64,000 bases of DNA from Glycine soja (GCF_004193775.1 NC_041018.1:37364608-37428607), one strand, 5' to 3'. Positions 35,118 through 46,749 are shown, numbered from the stretch's first letter. Numbers and translations: made by a program. Notes: a model not told the origin generated them from the sequence alone.

Positions 35118-35350
35118 TATTAGAGTATACCTACTCTGATGGGTTTATTTTTCTTTTGTTAGTACAACTGTTGACAGCTGTCATTACAGCTGCAAAAAAC
35201 TGTATTAATTAACTAACTACAGTTAGTTAGTTACTCAGTTCTGTTATGTTTGTTAAGTTGTATATAAACTGAGCATGTATTGATTAAAGAATTAGGTTGA
35301 ATAATAATATCTTCCTCACTCTCAATCACTCTCTTTCACAAAACTCTATT
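35118..35350 (+). repeat. 3' LTR of the Copia element
   Basis: It begins after a purine-rich stretch (CGCGAGGG) with TATTAGAGTATACCTACTCT, matching the LTR remnant at 25785. It contains a TATATAAAC TATA-like box near 35262 and runs to about 35350. The far end is not precisely defined, because the 5' LTR is truncated and no target duplication is evident. Confidence 0.65.
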
Positions 35351-36058
35351 AGAGAACCACTAGTCCTAAATCAGAAAGGACAAAACAAAGAACAAAGAAA
35401 AGTAGAGACTTAGAACACATAGGAATAGATAGACACACAAAACAAAGGAATAGAGTGTATCTTACAGAATTTAAAAAAAATAGAGAGAACAAACAAGGAA
35501 ACAGATGAAATAATTGGAGACAAAGAACAAAGAATGAGACTTAAAATAGACAGGTTACCAAAGAAAACCAAAATAGTTGTTCACAGCAGAGTCTGACACA
35601 AAATTTGGTAGAAGTGTTCAATCAAAAAGGTCTCATTCAAGTCATGGGTTTGAGTTTGCGACAGATGTGAGAACATTTGTAGTAACCATGTTTAAAGAAC
35701 ATTCAATGCAAGGAAATAGTCACTAAAGTCTGAACAATCAGAATATGTTGTGTTAAAAAGAAAGAATAAGTACTGTTTTCCCTACCATACCTCTTCCTAT
35801 CACTGCAGCAGCCATGAGAATTACACGATGCCATAACCATATTATAGTATATTGTTAGAAAATGGCAATTCCACAGTTGTTGTTTAACAATTAATAGAAA
35901 AAACCACAAATAGCTGGTTTTTACTTTTTAGTAATGCACATTTGATAAAAGTGTCTCATAAGAAGCCAATGCCAATCCAAAAATTCTCTTCTTATTTAGG
36001 TTGCTATGCTTTGCACATTATCACAATAAAACAAATTTAGAGAAGGAAGAATTTATAC

Positions 36059-36145
36059 CTTGCATCTAAACCATGCACCACGATAACCACCTTGAAAGCA
36101 TCCTGACTCAGCCAAATCCCCAACTTGGAATCGAAGATCAGGCAT
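36059..36145 (-). pseudogene. Isolated first exon resembling an Agenet (plant Tudor-like) protein
   Basis: From ATG 36145 the frame reads MPDLRFQVGDLAESG, then CFQGGYRGAWFRCK, ending at a GTATAA donor. VGDLAES...GYRGAWFRCK is the signature of the plant Agenet domain, a chromatin-reader fold. The rest of the gene is missing: the next sequence downstream is AT-rich and then the Copia 3' LTR. The UTR-like block at 37545-37935 may be its promoter. It may have been cut off by the Copia insertion, or it may be a captured fragment. Confidence 0.6.
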
Positions 36146-37295
36146 CTTTATGTACTTCCACTTTTATAAGACAAAAATCTTTATATAAAGCTGCAAAGAT
36201 TATTATATGAAACAACTGTTAAACAATCATGTTTCAGGTTTTCGACCCTTCAACTTAAGTAACATAGCAGACTGAACTCTTGATAAAATAGTGAACAAAC
36301 AAACAGGACAACAAAAATAATAAAAATATATAATAACACTAAAAGTGAAAAATAATATAATTATAGGTTAAAATACCATTAGAGATAGAGAGAGAGAGAA
36401 CAATGACTTTAACAATGCACAACAAATAAAGCAAATTAGTATTCAAAATTAAATCTTGATCAAGTTCGGAAAGTAGCTTTCCATTTTCTTTGAGAACACA
36501 ACAATGTTAAGATGACAGGCAAAGGATAAGATCCTCAATGTCCCAAACATCTTCAAACCTTGGAACAACAATACCACATAACCCAAATTAAGCCTACAAA
36601 AGGATCAAGACAAACAAGCATTAAAAGAATGACAACCTCACAGTATGTGTTGTCAACTATATTAACCCATGGAGAAATCTATGAAAAAAAGGAATTCATA
36701 TCCACCCTAATTTACATTTTCTCTGAACTGATTTCATCATTGTAATTAATCCAAACTTGAAAGGGGACTCAGGGATGATAACTAATCAGCTACGGACCTG
36801 TGGCTGCCTTAGTTAGGTACAATATTAGGGGTACACACAGCTCAGGTTGGATCTGGTTTTGAAGAGAATAGAGTCCAAACAAATCAAATGAGCATGGTTT
36901 GGATTGCATCCTATTAGCTTCTTTTTTTTAACACAACCCAAGCGGGCAATTGCGTTACACACATTGCAGCATTCAATTTTTTTTTTTAAAAAATATTATT
37001 CAGATAAATGTCCTTATTAGGAGAATCATCATCAACCTCAATCAGTTGTATCAAATCATGGCCTAGGAGAACCCTCAAGACCAAGACAAAGAAAGCATAT
37101 AAAACATCAATGTGGGTGTGAATCGTGTGATACCCAAATCATTTTGCACCCAATTGAAATAACTGGGAGGTAAAGAGTAATTAGGCAGGTATAACAGCTA
37201 AAGCCTTGAAATTTCATCTACACCCATGTTAAGATGAATTCCTTTCATGTCAATTTGAAAACTTTTGTGTTCAAGGATACGAGAGATCAGGTTTG
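36146..37295. other. AT-rich spacer, no gene supported
   Basis: I see only simple sequence and short chance frames. If the Agenet-like exon is genuine, this would be its 5' UTR intron on the minus strand. The boundary at 37295/37296 is where homology to arm A stops. Confidence 0.5.
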
Positions 37296-38069
37296 GGTAG
37301 GGAGAGAACTGTAAAATGGACAGTTTTGACTGAGAATCATTGACAATGATTAAGGAAAATGACGATGAAAAAATCCTAAAGAAACCTGGTTCCGCGAAAG
37401 TTATGCAGGAAATTAATGAAGGTAGAGGAATAATATTGATGAGTAAGAACTACATGCTAGATTCTTAAGTGGACTTGTATAGGACATAACACATGCACAC
37501 CATGTACAATAGCAACGAAAGCCTTAAGGAAGAAGGGAGAATGCACCGACAAATATTATGTTACATTCATCTATCATTGCAATTCGTTCAATCCAAAGCA
37601 AAACAATTGAAAGATAAAGGCAAAACCAAATAGTAATATTGATTTATCCCTTTGGTTAAAAGATGAAGATTTCACAACCAAATCGGAAATCACAAATCAA
37701 AATGGGATCGAGAAAACCTGAAACTGAAACGCGTTCGATCAGACAAAGAGTGGACTCTCTTTCAGAAACCGAAATGGGATCGAGAACGGGGGTTCTATCA
37801 TTCCTTTCCTCTTTTCTTTTCTTCCACTACCGTAGCAAGCACCATTCTCTCATTCTCCCATTCTCTCTCCTTTGCCGTCGACAAGGAAGATGAAGAGGGC
37901 CACGGACAAGGAAGATGAAGAGGGCCACAGACAAGGAAGACGAAGACGCCAATAATGACATTCTTGTCACTTAAGGGTTGATCTTGCAAAAGATTTGTGG
38001 GAGGAAGAAGGGTCAAGACTTGGAAGGTGGGGTGAGATCTGAGAGAGAAAAAAAAATGGATTTAGGATT
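37296..38069 (-). repeat. Arm B of the large inverted repeat, distal part
   Basis: Reverse-complement match to the end of arm A (about 10080-10796): shared GACAAGAA-GTCATTATTGGC, GTCGACGGCAAAGGAGAG, GAACGCGTTTCAG and CCCAAACCTGATCTC. It includes a duplicated GAAGATGAAGAGGGCCAC unit absent from arm A. The rest of arm B lies beyond element C at 44026-45933. Confidence 0.9.
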
Positions 38070-38112
38070 GAGTGCTGCTAGGTGCACCCAGCAGTTTTGC
38101 TGGTGCACCCAA
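38070..38112 (+). repeat. Left terminal inverted repeat of element C
   Basis: It holds two GGTGCACC units around CAGCAGTTTTGCT, matching 43982-44025 in reverse. Within 500 bp a CT-rich region is followed by three palindromes, one exact (CGGATCAAGTTGATCCG at 38528-38544). Confidence 0.9.
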
Positions 38113-38497
38113 CAATTGTTGTGAAAAGGCCTTTTAGCCCCTCAATATTTTTTAAATAAAATAACTCTCACCTCTCTCTCTCCCGCGCCGCGATTCTGCT
38201 TCTTCTTCCTTGGACCGTTCTGTTTCTTCATTCTTCTACTTCTTCTTTGAGTTTTCATTCTTTTGCTTCTTCTTCAAGATTTTGCATCTTCTTCGTTCTT
38301 CTTCTTCTTCTTCGCCTCCCAAGTGAAGCTCCCAAGCCGTTTCCGCCATTATTTCCGTGATTAGGAGGAAGGTGTGGGTCTGCTTCTTCTTCGTGTTTCT
38401 GCTTCTTCTTCGAGGTCAGTTTCTCCTTCGCATTTTGTTTTTTCCACCATTGTTGTCGACGATGGCAGAAACCGCTATCGGGAAGTTGTTGGGCTGT

Positions 38498-38622
38498 TTA
38501 CGGATCACCTAATCCGTAAGCATTTTCCGGATCAAGTTGATCCGGAAGATGCTTACAGATCAAGTGATTCGTAAACTATTTGTTAGTAGTTTATGGATCA
38601 CTTGATTCGTAAACTACTCACA
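38498..38622. repeat. Subterminal palindrome block of element C (left)
   Basis: Repeated GGATCAC..GATCCG / GGATCAAG-TTGATCC motifs are spaced about 30 bp apart, including the exact 17-mer. The right counterpart at 43892-43936 has two copies. Sequence from 38623 to 40300 shows no recognisable gene. Confidence 0.75.
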
Positions 38623-40308
38623 ACTTCATTTTATTTGAAAAATTGCCAAATATTTGATACATTGTGAGCTTTTTTTGAAATTAGGAATTTTGGTTATTAG
38701 GATCACCTCTGAATGTATGCTAAATATTTGATAAATAGTGTCATTTTGGAGAATATCTACTGTTTCAATTTGATTTAATGCGAATATGTAATTGCCTTTG
38801 ATGTAATTGCCACTTAGAACTGAATGTGGTATCGCAAAACTGATTCAAACGCCTAGACAATCTCAGCAAATTAAGTTCAAAAGTAACATGATTAGGACAA
38901 ATCCCTAAAACTTGATCAATAGTTGATCCTTGAGAGAAAAAGGAAAATGGGAAATCATTGCTTCACCTAACTCACCTGCCTAATGCCTATGAATTTCTTT
39001 TGCTCCCTCTAAAGCTCAAAGTCCTGCAATCATTTCATTCTTCAAAAAGCAGCCCAACCTCCTCTGCTTTGAACAAAGACATTGAATTTTATTCATGTCT
39101 TAAAAGGAGAAAACATTCATTATCTGGTGGTCACACTACTAACTTCAATTTCAACGTTCACAACATATTTAGGACTAGCATTATTAGCTTTTTGTAGAAC
39201 TGGTCAACAAAAACATATTGGTCAATGTGGATTATTTCTAGATAGAATGCTATAAGGACAATCAATTAATGTATATAGAAAACATTTAGAGAGAAAGTTT
39301 TATAAGGGTTAGGAGAACAATTAATCCAAATCCTATAATGATTGCAACTTTTACTACCTGTTCTTATTTCTATTTTAGACTGAACATCAGTATTGTTCTA
39401 TATATTAATATATATTGTTCTTAGATGGAATTGTCACAAGCAGTATAACAAGGAATGGTCCTAGTTGTGGTAGCCAACAAGGGAGGGAATTGACATTGAT
39501 ATCATAATGAAGTGAACATGTTATGGCAATTGAATTAGTTTAAAGTAGTCTCCCCTTCTCTACGTCTTTAGTGATGAGGTTGCAGTGGGTTACTTCTACT
39601 AAAGTCATCCAAGTTTGTACATTTTAGTAAGAATTTAAGTCAAGTTATAAAATAACAAAATAAGGAAAATTTAGAATTAATAATTTCTTTGTATCTATAG
39701 ATGTTGAGCAGTACTGGTTTTCAAGGCTAAGATTCTGTCGCAGGAATGGGACGTGGCTATGGATCCTAACAATTAGGGAGTGAGGAGATGAAATAGAAAG
39801 AGAACCTGACAAAAAATATGTTGAAAACTACGTGAAATAAGGAAATGAAGGAAGGTGCAAAGGGTGTGGAGTCAGCTATTTTATTCCTTCACTCAATCCT
39901 CTAACTCTCTCAGATTTGTAGTTGTTTTTGTCTTCTTCTGCACTTGTTCAAGTTCTTTCCCATAATGGATTAGTAAGAATGGACCTAAAGTCTGAATATT
40001 TTACACTAGAGACCAGTACTAATTCTCAAATAACTAAATTTCAGCATAGGACAAGGAATCATAATTGAGAATGATTTTGTGACGATTAATTGTAAAAGTA
40101 TGTAAAAATTGCAACTACATAGGGTGAGTGAGAGTTCTCAAAGATTTGGTGTCTATCATAATGTGGTTCTGTCTTTAGTTTTAATTCATGGATTGAAAAT
40201 GACTCAGCTTTGTTGACCCATCTTGCTCACATTTTCTTTCAAGTCTTTGTTGTTAATTTGGCAAGCCAAGAAAGTGTACGAGCTCGAGATGCACACACAA
40301 CAACAAAA

Positions 40309-40629
40309 CTAATCCTTGTACTTTGGAATAAACTCAACTTTGATGCCTCCTATGATGACATCTCTTTTTCCAACCTTAGGCACCAAAGTAACTAGCACAA
40401 CATCGTCTTCTTCAGCTTCTAAACAATCAAGCACTTTCGATATCCCTACCTTAAAACTAGTTACTTTGATATTATGGCCTTGTCCATGGAACAAATTAAC
40501 AAAAGTTCCCACAAACTCTTTATGATCTGGTTCACTCAAATTATCTTCATCATCATCAATATGAACATCAAACTTTACATATTTATCACTCCCATGCCTA
40601 GAACAATTCTTTGGTACTTGCTTATTCAT
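40309..40629 (-). pseudogene. Captured polyphenol oxidase C-terminal (KFDV) domain
   Basis: An open frame of 106 codons translates to the PPO1_KFDV domain: KYVKFDVHIDD near the start, then EFVGTFVNLFHG, and EAEEDDVVLVTLVPKVGKR followed by IIGGIKVEF near the end. In plant polyphenol oxidases this domain follows the copper centres; here neither the tyrosinase domain nor a transit peptide is present. A short segment before it (QVPKNCS codons) is duplicated at 40630-40665, a sign of rearrangement. The frame has no stops, unlike the neighbouring PMD gene, but no evidence shows it is expressed. Domain identification is from family knowledge. Confidence 0.8.
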
Positions 40630-40849
40630 GAAGGCTTCTCATGAACAATTCTTTGGTACTTGCTAGCTTATACGAAACTTGTCATGAACCACAAGTGTAC
40701 ATGAAGGCTAGATTATACGAAACTTGTTGATGAGAAGGCCTATCATCATTAGGGTCAAGTTTTTTGTAGTTCAGATCAACCACGTGAAATTTTCGTTACT
40801 TTGAGTGAATGAAATCGGTGATTGAATTTGCGGTACTCATTTGCAGATC

Positions 40850-42976
40850 ATGGTTAGGACTAGAGGATTAGGTCGTGCCTTAGGTCAGGTTACTGGCAGA
40901 GGTGTGGGTAGAGGAGATCGTGATGATTCCAAAGATGCTCTGCAACGTCGACGGCCTACTGCATCCGCACGAAGGCAGTGAGTCGCTGTGAGTGCGACGC
41001 ACGATGAGTCAGTGGTCCATACGCCAGATGTTGAGCCTGATGTATTTCTGGATGACTCGATGGAGGCACCAGCTGATTCTGAGGACATTGTGGCAGACAT
41101 TCCTGCGGACACAGGCGCGGAGGCTGTTGAGGATGAGCATGAGGGATTTTCAGGTGGTCCGAGCGACCCATCCGTGTTGACCTAGTATGCGGATCATGTT
41201 GCTTGCAGCGTATAGACGGGAAAGGTATTTATAATATTTATTTTAGTTACTTGTAAATTATACTTTATGATTGAAATTAGTTTTCCTTTAAATGATGATT
41301 TTAAAGAACTTTGCGTTCCTTTATACTTCAATTCAGGAGCGTCCTGAATTGAAGCTATCCTCTCATGGGAGGAAGGTCCATAGTTTAGGCAGGCCTGTCC
41401 CTTCCATTGAGGGACTTATTGTTGGTACAAGACTAAGTCCTCTGATCGCGTGTTCGGTAGACACCGGCGATCGGGGACTTTTGTCCATGTATGTAGAGCG
41501 GTGGCACCGGGAGACGTCTAGTTTCCATCTCCCGATGGGAGAGCTCACCATCACGCTGGACGATGTCTCCTCGCTTCTCCATCTTCCCGTGGTTGGCGAC
41601 TTACACGCCTTTGAGTCCTTGCGCGTGGACGATGCGGTTTAGATGCTGGTGGACTTATTGATGGTCTCTGCAGAGTCTGCCAGGGTTGAGACAGCCCAGT
41701 GTCATGGACCGTACGTACGCCTGTAATGGGTACGTGATATATATGAGCGCCGATGCCAGGCAGGTCATTGGACAGCTGCGGCTCGCGCATATCTTCTTCA
41801 TCTTTTGGGTTGCACTCTGTTTGCTAACAAGAGTGCAACCAATGTCCATGTTGTCTACTTGGAGGCCCTTCGTGACCTCAGTATGACGGAGAGGTACGCC
41901 TGGGGAGTGACTGCTTTGGTGTATATGTACGACCAGCTGAACGATACATCTATGAGCCACAACCGACAGCTTGGCAGTTACATCACACTGTTGCAGGTAA
42001 CAAATATGTTTTTCATTCGTTTAGCCTCAACAATATTCAACTTTAAATTTTGTTACACTTTCATTATTAATGTTTATAATTTTGATGTTACATCTGTAGT
42101 GCTAGATTTACATGCACTTTCCGTCAGTCGCGGACTCCACTGCTGATCAGGAGTGCGACAAGGATTCTCCGCCTGCGTGTAGGTGGATTGCGACGAAGAA
42201 GACCGTGAAGAGCATTCGTACGCCGGCGTACAGGGAGCGCCTGGACCGACTTCGGATTCCAGATGTCTGTTGGATCCCGTATGGGGAGCACCGATCGGTC
42301 CAGGACTTCCATGTCAGATCATGCTATTCCGGTCTCTTGCGCTGGGGGCCTGTTGCTGTTTATTACCAACCAGAGAGGGTCGTGCGACAGTTTGGATACA
42401 TGCATACCATTCCTGCTCCTCCTGTCGATTCATGGGAGTCGTATGATGATATACACAACAGGTGGATGCACTACTCGGATCATATCGTTCCAGCAGGTGA
42501 GGTGTGCATTGTGTCAGGTCAGTGTTCCAGTGACTACATGGACTGGTTCTTCCGCATCTCGCATCCTTTCATGACACCAGGCCACGCATCAGATCCTCTG
42601 CCTCATGGTCACGCCCCACAGCCCCGAGTCGTCCCTCAGGCCCCACAGACGGATATCCCTCACGTGCCAGAGCTAGGAGCATCGTCGACATCTGCGAAGG
42701 AGCCTAGACATGCAATGGTAAGTAATACTAATAATTTACGTCATTTACCTCAATATTTGCATAATAATTTGTGTAATCAGTTTGTTTTGTATGTAACAGG
42801 AAGTTTGTGATGACATTGTTGAGAGGTTGGAGCACCATCTGAGTCTAGGGGTGGTCACACCAGGCTCATCGACACATGAGGTGATCGAAGAATGCCTCAG
42901 GTTAGCCAGGAGAGTGACACAAGACCATCTAGTATATGTTAGGTCTAGACGTAGGCGGCGCACGGATCAGGCATAG
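40850..42976 (+). pseudogene. Plant mobile domain (PMD / MAIN-like) gene, decayed
   Basis: Four exons are inferred from splice sites: 40850-41224, 41337-41996, 42100-42717 and 42800-42976. The start is MVRTRGLGRALG, and the PMD core includes ERPELKLSSHGRKV, LIACSVDTGDRGLLS, WHRETSSFHLP, GELTITLDDVSSLLHLP, GCTLFANKSAT and YMDWFFRISHPFM. It ends RRRRRTDQA. Legume versions are often annotated as 'serine/threonine-protein phosphatase 7 long form', though this copy has no phosphatase domain. In-frame stops lie at 40979, 41183, 41213, 41640, 41720s and 42103; two replace conserved Trp codons (TGG to TAG). PMD genes are known cargo of plant Mutator-like and other transposons. Any role in transposition is unproven. 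Confidence 0.88.
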
Positions 42977-43890
42977 TTTATTTACATATTTTATATTGAT
43001 ATTCCATGTATATACAGATATTGTACATAAATCCATTTCATGAGTATTGTTGGTTTTATTTATTTTCATTAGTAATGTTAGTTTTATTTATTTCCATTGA
43101 TTGTGTATTCCATTTGTGTCTATATACACGCGTGTTATTAAAATGGTCTAGTTAACTTAGTTATAGTATATGTAAATTATTATAAATGGTCTAGTTAACT
43201 TAGTTTACCAACTAATAAAAAATAATTTTAAATATAACTTCAAATATAATTGAAATAAAGAAGTTGAAAAGGGTGTAGAAAAAAATAAATTAAACAAAAA
43301 ATGGATATCATGAGTAGAGGTCATACAAAAAAATAAATTAATATTTTTGTAGAAAAAAAAAATTAAACAAAAAATGGATATCATTCGTTATCTAAGATCC
43401 TTATTTTATATAATGTACTAATATTTTTAAATTCTCTTATAATTACTATTTTCCCTCTTATACTAATGATCATGTAAAAAAATGTATTATAAAGTAGTTA
43501 GTATTTTAATTTTTAATATAATATTAATTATTTTTTATATTCTTTATAATATTAATGATATGATTAATTATAAAAATAAAAAATAAATTAATGATGATAA
43601 TATTAATTTTATAAAATTATTATTATCTTTTATGTATTTATTGATTTTTATTAATATGTATAAAATAACCTTAAACAATAATTATAATGGGACTGAATAA
43701 GTATTTTAATATCATCTTCTAAACAAATTTATTCTAAAAAAATATATTAAAAATTAATTATTTATAATAAATCAATATTTATAAATATATTATAATTAAT
43801 AAAATAAATATCTTTAAATGTATAAATTATATTATAAAATAAATATCTTTAAATATCTTGTATAATTAATAAATTATTATTTTTTCTCTT
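42977..43890. other. AT-rich non-coding part of element C
   Basis: This is long AT-rich sequence with repeated TAAAATAAATATC-type stretches and no coding potential, located between the PMD gene and the right subterminal palindromes. Confidence 0.6.
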
Positions 43891-43891
43891 A

Positions 43892-44025
43892 CGGATCAAG
43901 TTGATCCGTAAGAGACTTCCGGATCAACTTGATCTGTAAGAGGAAAACCAAGCAAGGGTAATTTTGTCATTTTTTTAGAATGTTGGGTGCACCAGCAATA
44001 ATACTGGGTGCACCTAGCAACACTC
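43892..44025 (-). repeat. Right subterminal palindromes and terminal repeat of element C
   Basis: An exact CGGATCAAGTTGATCCG is at 43892-43908, a variant is at 43919-43936, then comes the terminal repeat 43982-44025 ending GGTGCACCTAGCAACACTC. Confidence 0.9.
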
Positions 44026-44666
44026 TTTAGGATTTAGGGGGATTTAGGGTACAGGGTTAATGATTTATGGTCTAGGATTTTGGGTTTTTGAGTTTTCAGG
44101 TTTGGTGTCCAAGATGAGGACTTATGGCTTAGGGTTTAAGATACTCATGATTGTGGATGTTTATGGTTGAGGGTTTTGGATTTTTGAATTTTTAGTATTT
44201 TAGGTTTAGGGTTTGGGAATTGGGGTGTTGGGATTTTGGATTTATGGTTTAGTATTTATTATAGCAAAAATGTATATGATAATTTTTTTAGTATTCAAAT
44301 TTCACTCTTGTGTGAAGGATAGATCATGATATTTGCTATATTGTCTTTCTTATCAATCAATATTTTCTATTAAACATCTCAATTTACAATTCAAAACATT
44401 GAATAAGAAAAATATAAATCAAAATAATAAAAAAACAACATCACACATCTTTCAAATGTTTATATATCTTAATACTTATAAGAATAAAAAATATGAAATG
44501 CCAAATTATAAAAATTAAATATAAATTAAAAATATAAAAACTTTCACAAAAGAAAAACATTGATGATGAAAAATTTAAGTTATTTATGAAAAAATAGCAT
44601 AACATTTTTTTTTGAAAAAACATTGAATTTTAAAAAATAGTAAATAATTTAAAAATTAATCTCACA

Positions 44667-44710
<44 letters not shown>

Positions 44711-45933
44711 AATAAAAGAGTTGTCACCAATTAAAATGATTACTTACAACATAATGAATTGAAAACATAATTATTGATTAAGGTAATGTAATTGGATGTA
44801 TTCTTATTTTAATATTTAAATGGATTGATTGATTTGATAAAAATTTAGTTTAATGGAATAATAAATAAATTATAACATTTAATATTTTGAATTTGAACTA
44901 ATTAAAATAAATCAATGACATTTAATTAATGTTGAATAAATATATGATTATTACATAATATTTTCTTACCGTATAAAATCTTCTTTTATGTATGGATGAT
45001 AGCATAGTAAATTATTTTCACATACACTTATTTTAAGAGATTTTACGAAAATAATTATAGTTTATTTATTCACATATGATTTTAACTTATTTCAATAAAC
45101 TTTTTAAAATAACTTGATGAAAACATTTTACTATTATTTGTAAATTGATCTAAAACAACTCATTTGGATTTTCGCAACTACCTCCTACAGCTCCAAGACC
45201 TAATGAAGCCTTTTAGTTTTAGATCTCATACCCCCTCAATGTAACACGTTCCTTTCTCGTTCTTGGTCCTCGTGATAACTGTCGTTGCTTCGCGTGCAAC
45301 ATCCATGGTAAGAAATTTTTTCCTCTTTCATTTTTCTTCAACTCACACTCACACTTTTCCACATCCACAGGTTTCCCGTATGAGCGCTCTCCGTTCGCTT
45401 CTTCGATGGCAGCTCTGAGCCCCTCCGCATCTTTTGCTCTCATTTCCTTTCTTGTCTCCTTGAATTTATTCACTATTAAGTTAGAACCTCATGAGTTTTG
45501 GCGAAGACAACATGGCGGTGATAAATAAACTCATGAAATCTATCTGAATTCTAATTTACAACGGGAACTTGAAACCACAACCACTTGATCATCACCTATC
45601 ACCTCTCTGATTTTTCGTTGTGAATATTTTACCAGTAGAAATGTAGAATATACATGTTTACTTCAGTGAAGGATTCTGTTTGTGCCCATTGTAGCACAAT
45701 CACAACTTGCTACAGGATACAACCAACATGCACACATTAAATGTATAGCAATAACATTTTTATATAAAAGATTAATTTTCCCCATTTCCTTTCCTCTTCA
45801 CAAATAAATGTGTATCAATCTTGACATGAGTAATTGGAACATTTGTTTTTAATAAGATTAAAATGAGTAAATGACTAGCAAATACTTGCTTCAGTTAGAC
45901 TGCACTGACTCGGTGACGGGAGGTATACAATCT
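44026..45933 (-). repeat. Arm B of the large inverted repeat, proximal part
   Basis: Reverse-complement match to 8270-10075. It contains a degenerate telomere-like tract (44026-44250, many TTTAGGG/GGTTTAG variants), the inverted (ATT)n microsatellite (44668-44707) and the arm-conserved 84-codon frame (45219-45473). It ends at AATCT immediately before MULE B. Confidence 0.9.
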
Positions 45934-46289
45934 AGGACTTGCTAGGTGAACCCAGCATTATTGCTGGTGCACCCAGCAAATTTTCTTAATAGCCAAAGTA
46001 CCCGTTCCTCTGCTGCTCCTACATTCCGTCTTGACGATGAACAGTGCCGCTATGAACAGTGCTTTGCACCAGGCACCAAGCTTTTTTAAACGGCACAATG
46101 CTTCATTTTCACATTCTTTCGGTGTTTTCTCTCCTCCGTGCATAGTGTTTCTTCCTCGTAGTTCTTTCGTTTCGTTGCAATCGGTTTGGTTCGGTGAACG
46201 GTTAGGTTCTGTGAAGGTGAAGGCATTTTGGTGGTCGGCGGTAGCATACGAGGTACGCAGTGTTGGGTGCGTTCTGTTCTAGTGTACGA

Positions 46290-46560
46290 CAAATCGAGCG
46301 GATCAAGTTGATACGTAAGAAGTTTACAGATCAACTTGATCCGCAGTTAAATTTCATTGTTGCGGATCAAGTTGATAGTCGCAGATCAAGTTGATCCGTG
46401 AAAGACTTACGGATCAAGTTGATAGTCGCGGATCAAGTTGATCCATGAAAGACTTATGGATCAACTTGATCCACAAAAGACTCACGGATCAACTTGATCC
46501 ACAACTATCAACTTGATCCGCAACAATGAATCATGGATCAACTTGATCTGCAAGAGACTC
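46290..46560. repeat. Cluster of about ten subterminal palindromes (MULE B left)
   Basis: Tandem copies of GGATCAAC/GTTGATCC are separated by short AGACTTAC/ATGAAAG spacers. MULE A has only three at the equivalent position, so the array expanded in this lineage. The partner cluster is at 48420-48585. Confidence 0.85.
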
Positions 46561-46749
46561 TGTTTTTTGAAATTGTAAAGTTTAATTTTGTTTTAAATTT
46601 ATTACTTTGTTTGTATTGTCATTTTGTATTTGAATTGTTTATACGTGTAGAATGAAATAGGGTTTTGGCTTTTTACTATGTTATTTGTGTATTTGTTTTT
46701 AAATTATTACTATGTTATTTGTGTATTTTTATTTGAATAGGGTTTTTCT

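Larger units (their letters stand above)
25785..35350 (+). mobile_element. Copia LTR retrotransposon, 5'-truncated and split by a LINE
   Basis: The 5' end keeps only about 28 bp of LTR (TATTAGAGTATAACTACTCT at 25785) and then jumps into the end of gag and protease. The order is protease, integrase, [LINE 26764-32820], integrase, reverse transcriptase, RNase H, 3' LTR, the Copia order. Many stops and frameshifts show it is dead. Family is judged from domain order and the LDSGASHHVT and WVYF...KSETLEIFKQFK signatures. Confidence 0.85.
38070..44025 (+). mobile_element. Element C: MULE carrying a PMD gene and a polyphenol-oxidase fragment
   Basis: This 5,956-bp insertion in arm B has terminal inverted repeats (left GAGTGCTGCTAGGTGCACCC; right read inwards GAGTGTTGCTAGGTGCACCC) and a perfect 9-bp target duplication TTTAGGATT (38061-38069 and 44026-44034). 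The ends carry the same hairpin unit and palindromic 17-mers as MULEs A and B. It has no transposase. Instead it holds a PMD pseudogene (+) and a PPO C-terminal fragment (-), so it behaved as a non-autonomous, gene-carrying MULE. Confidence 0.9.
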
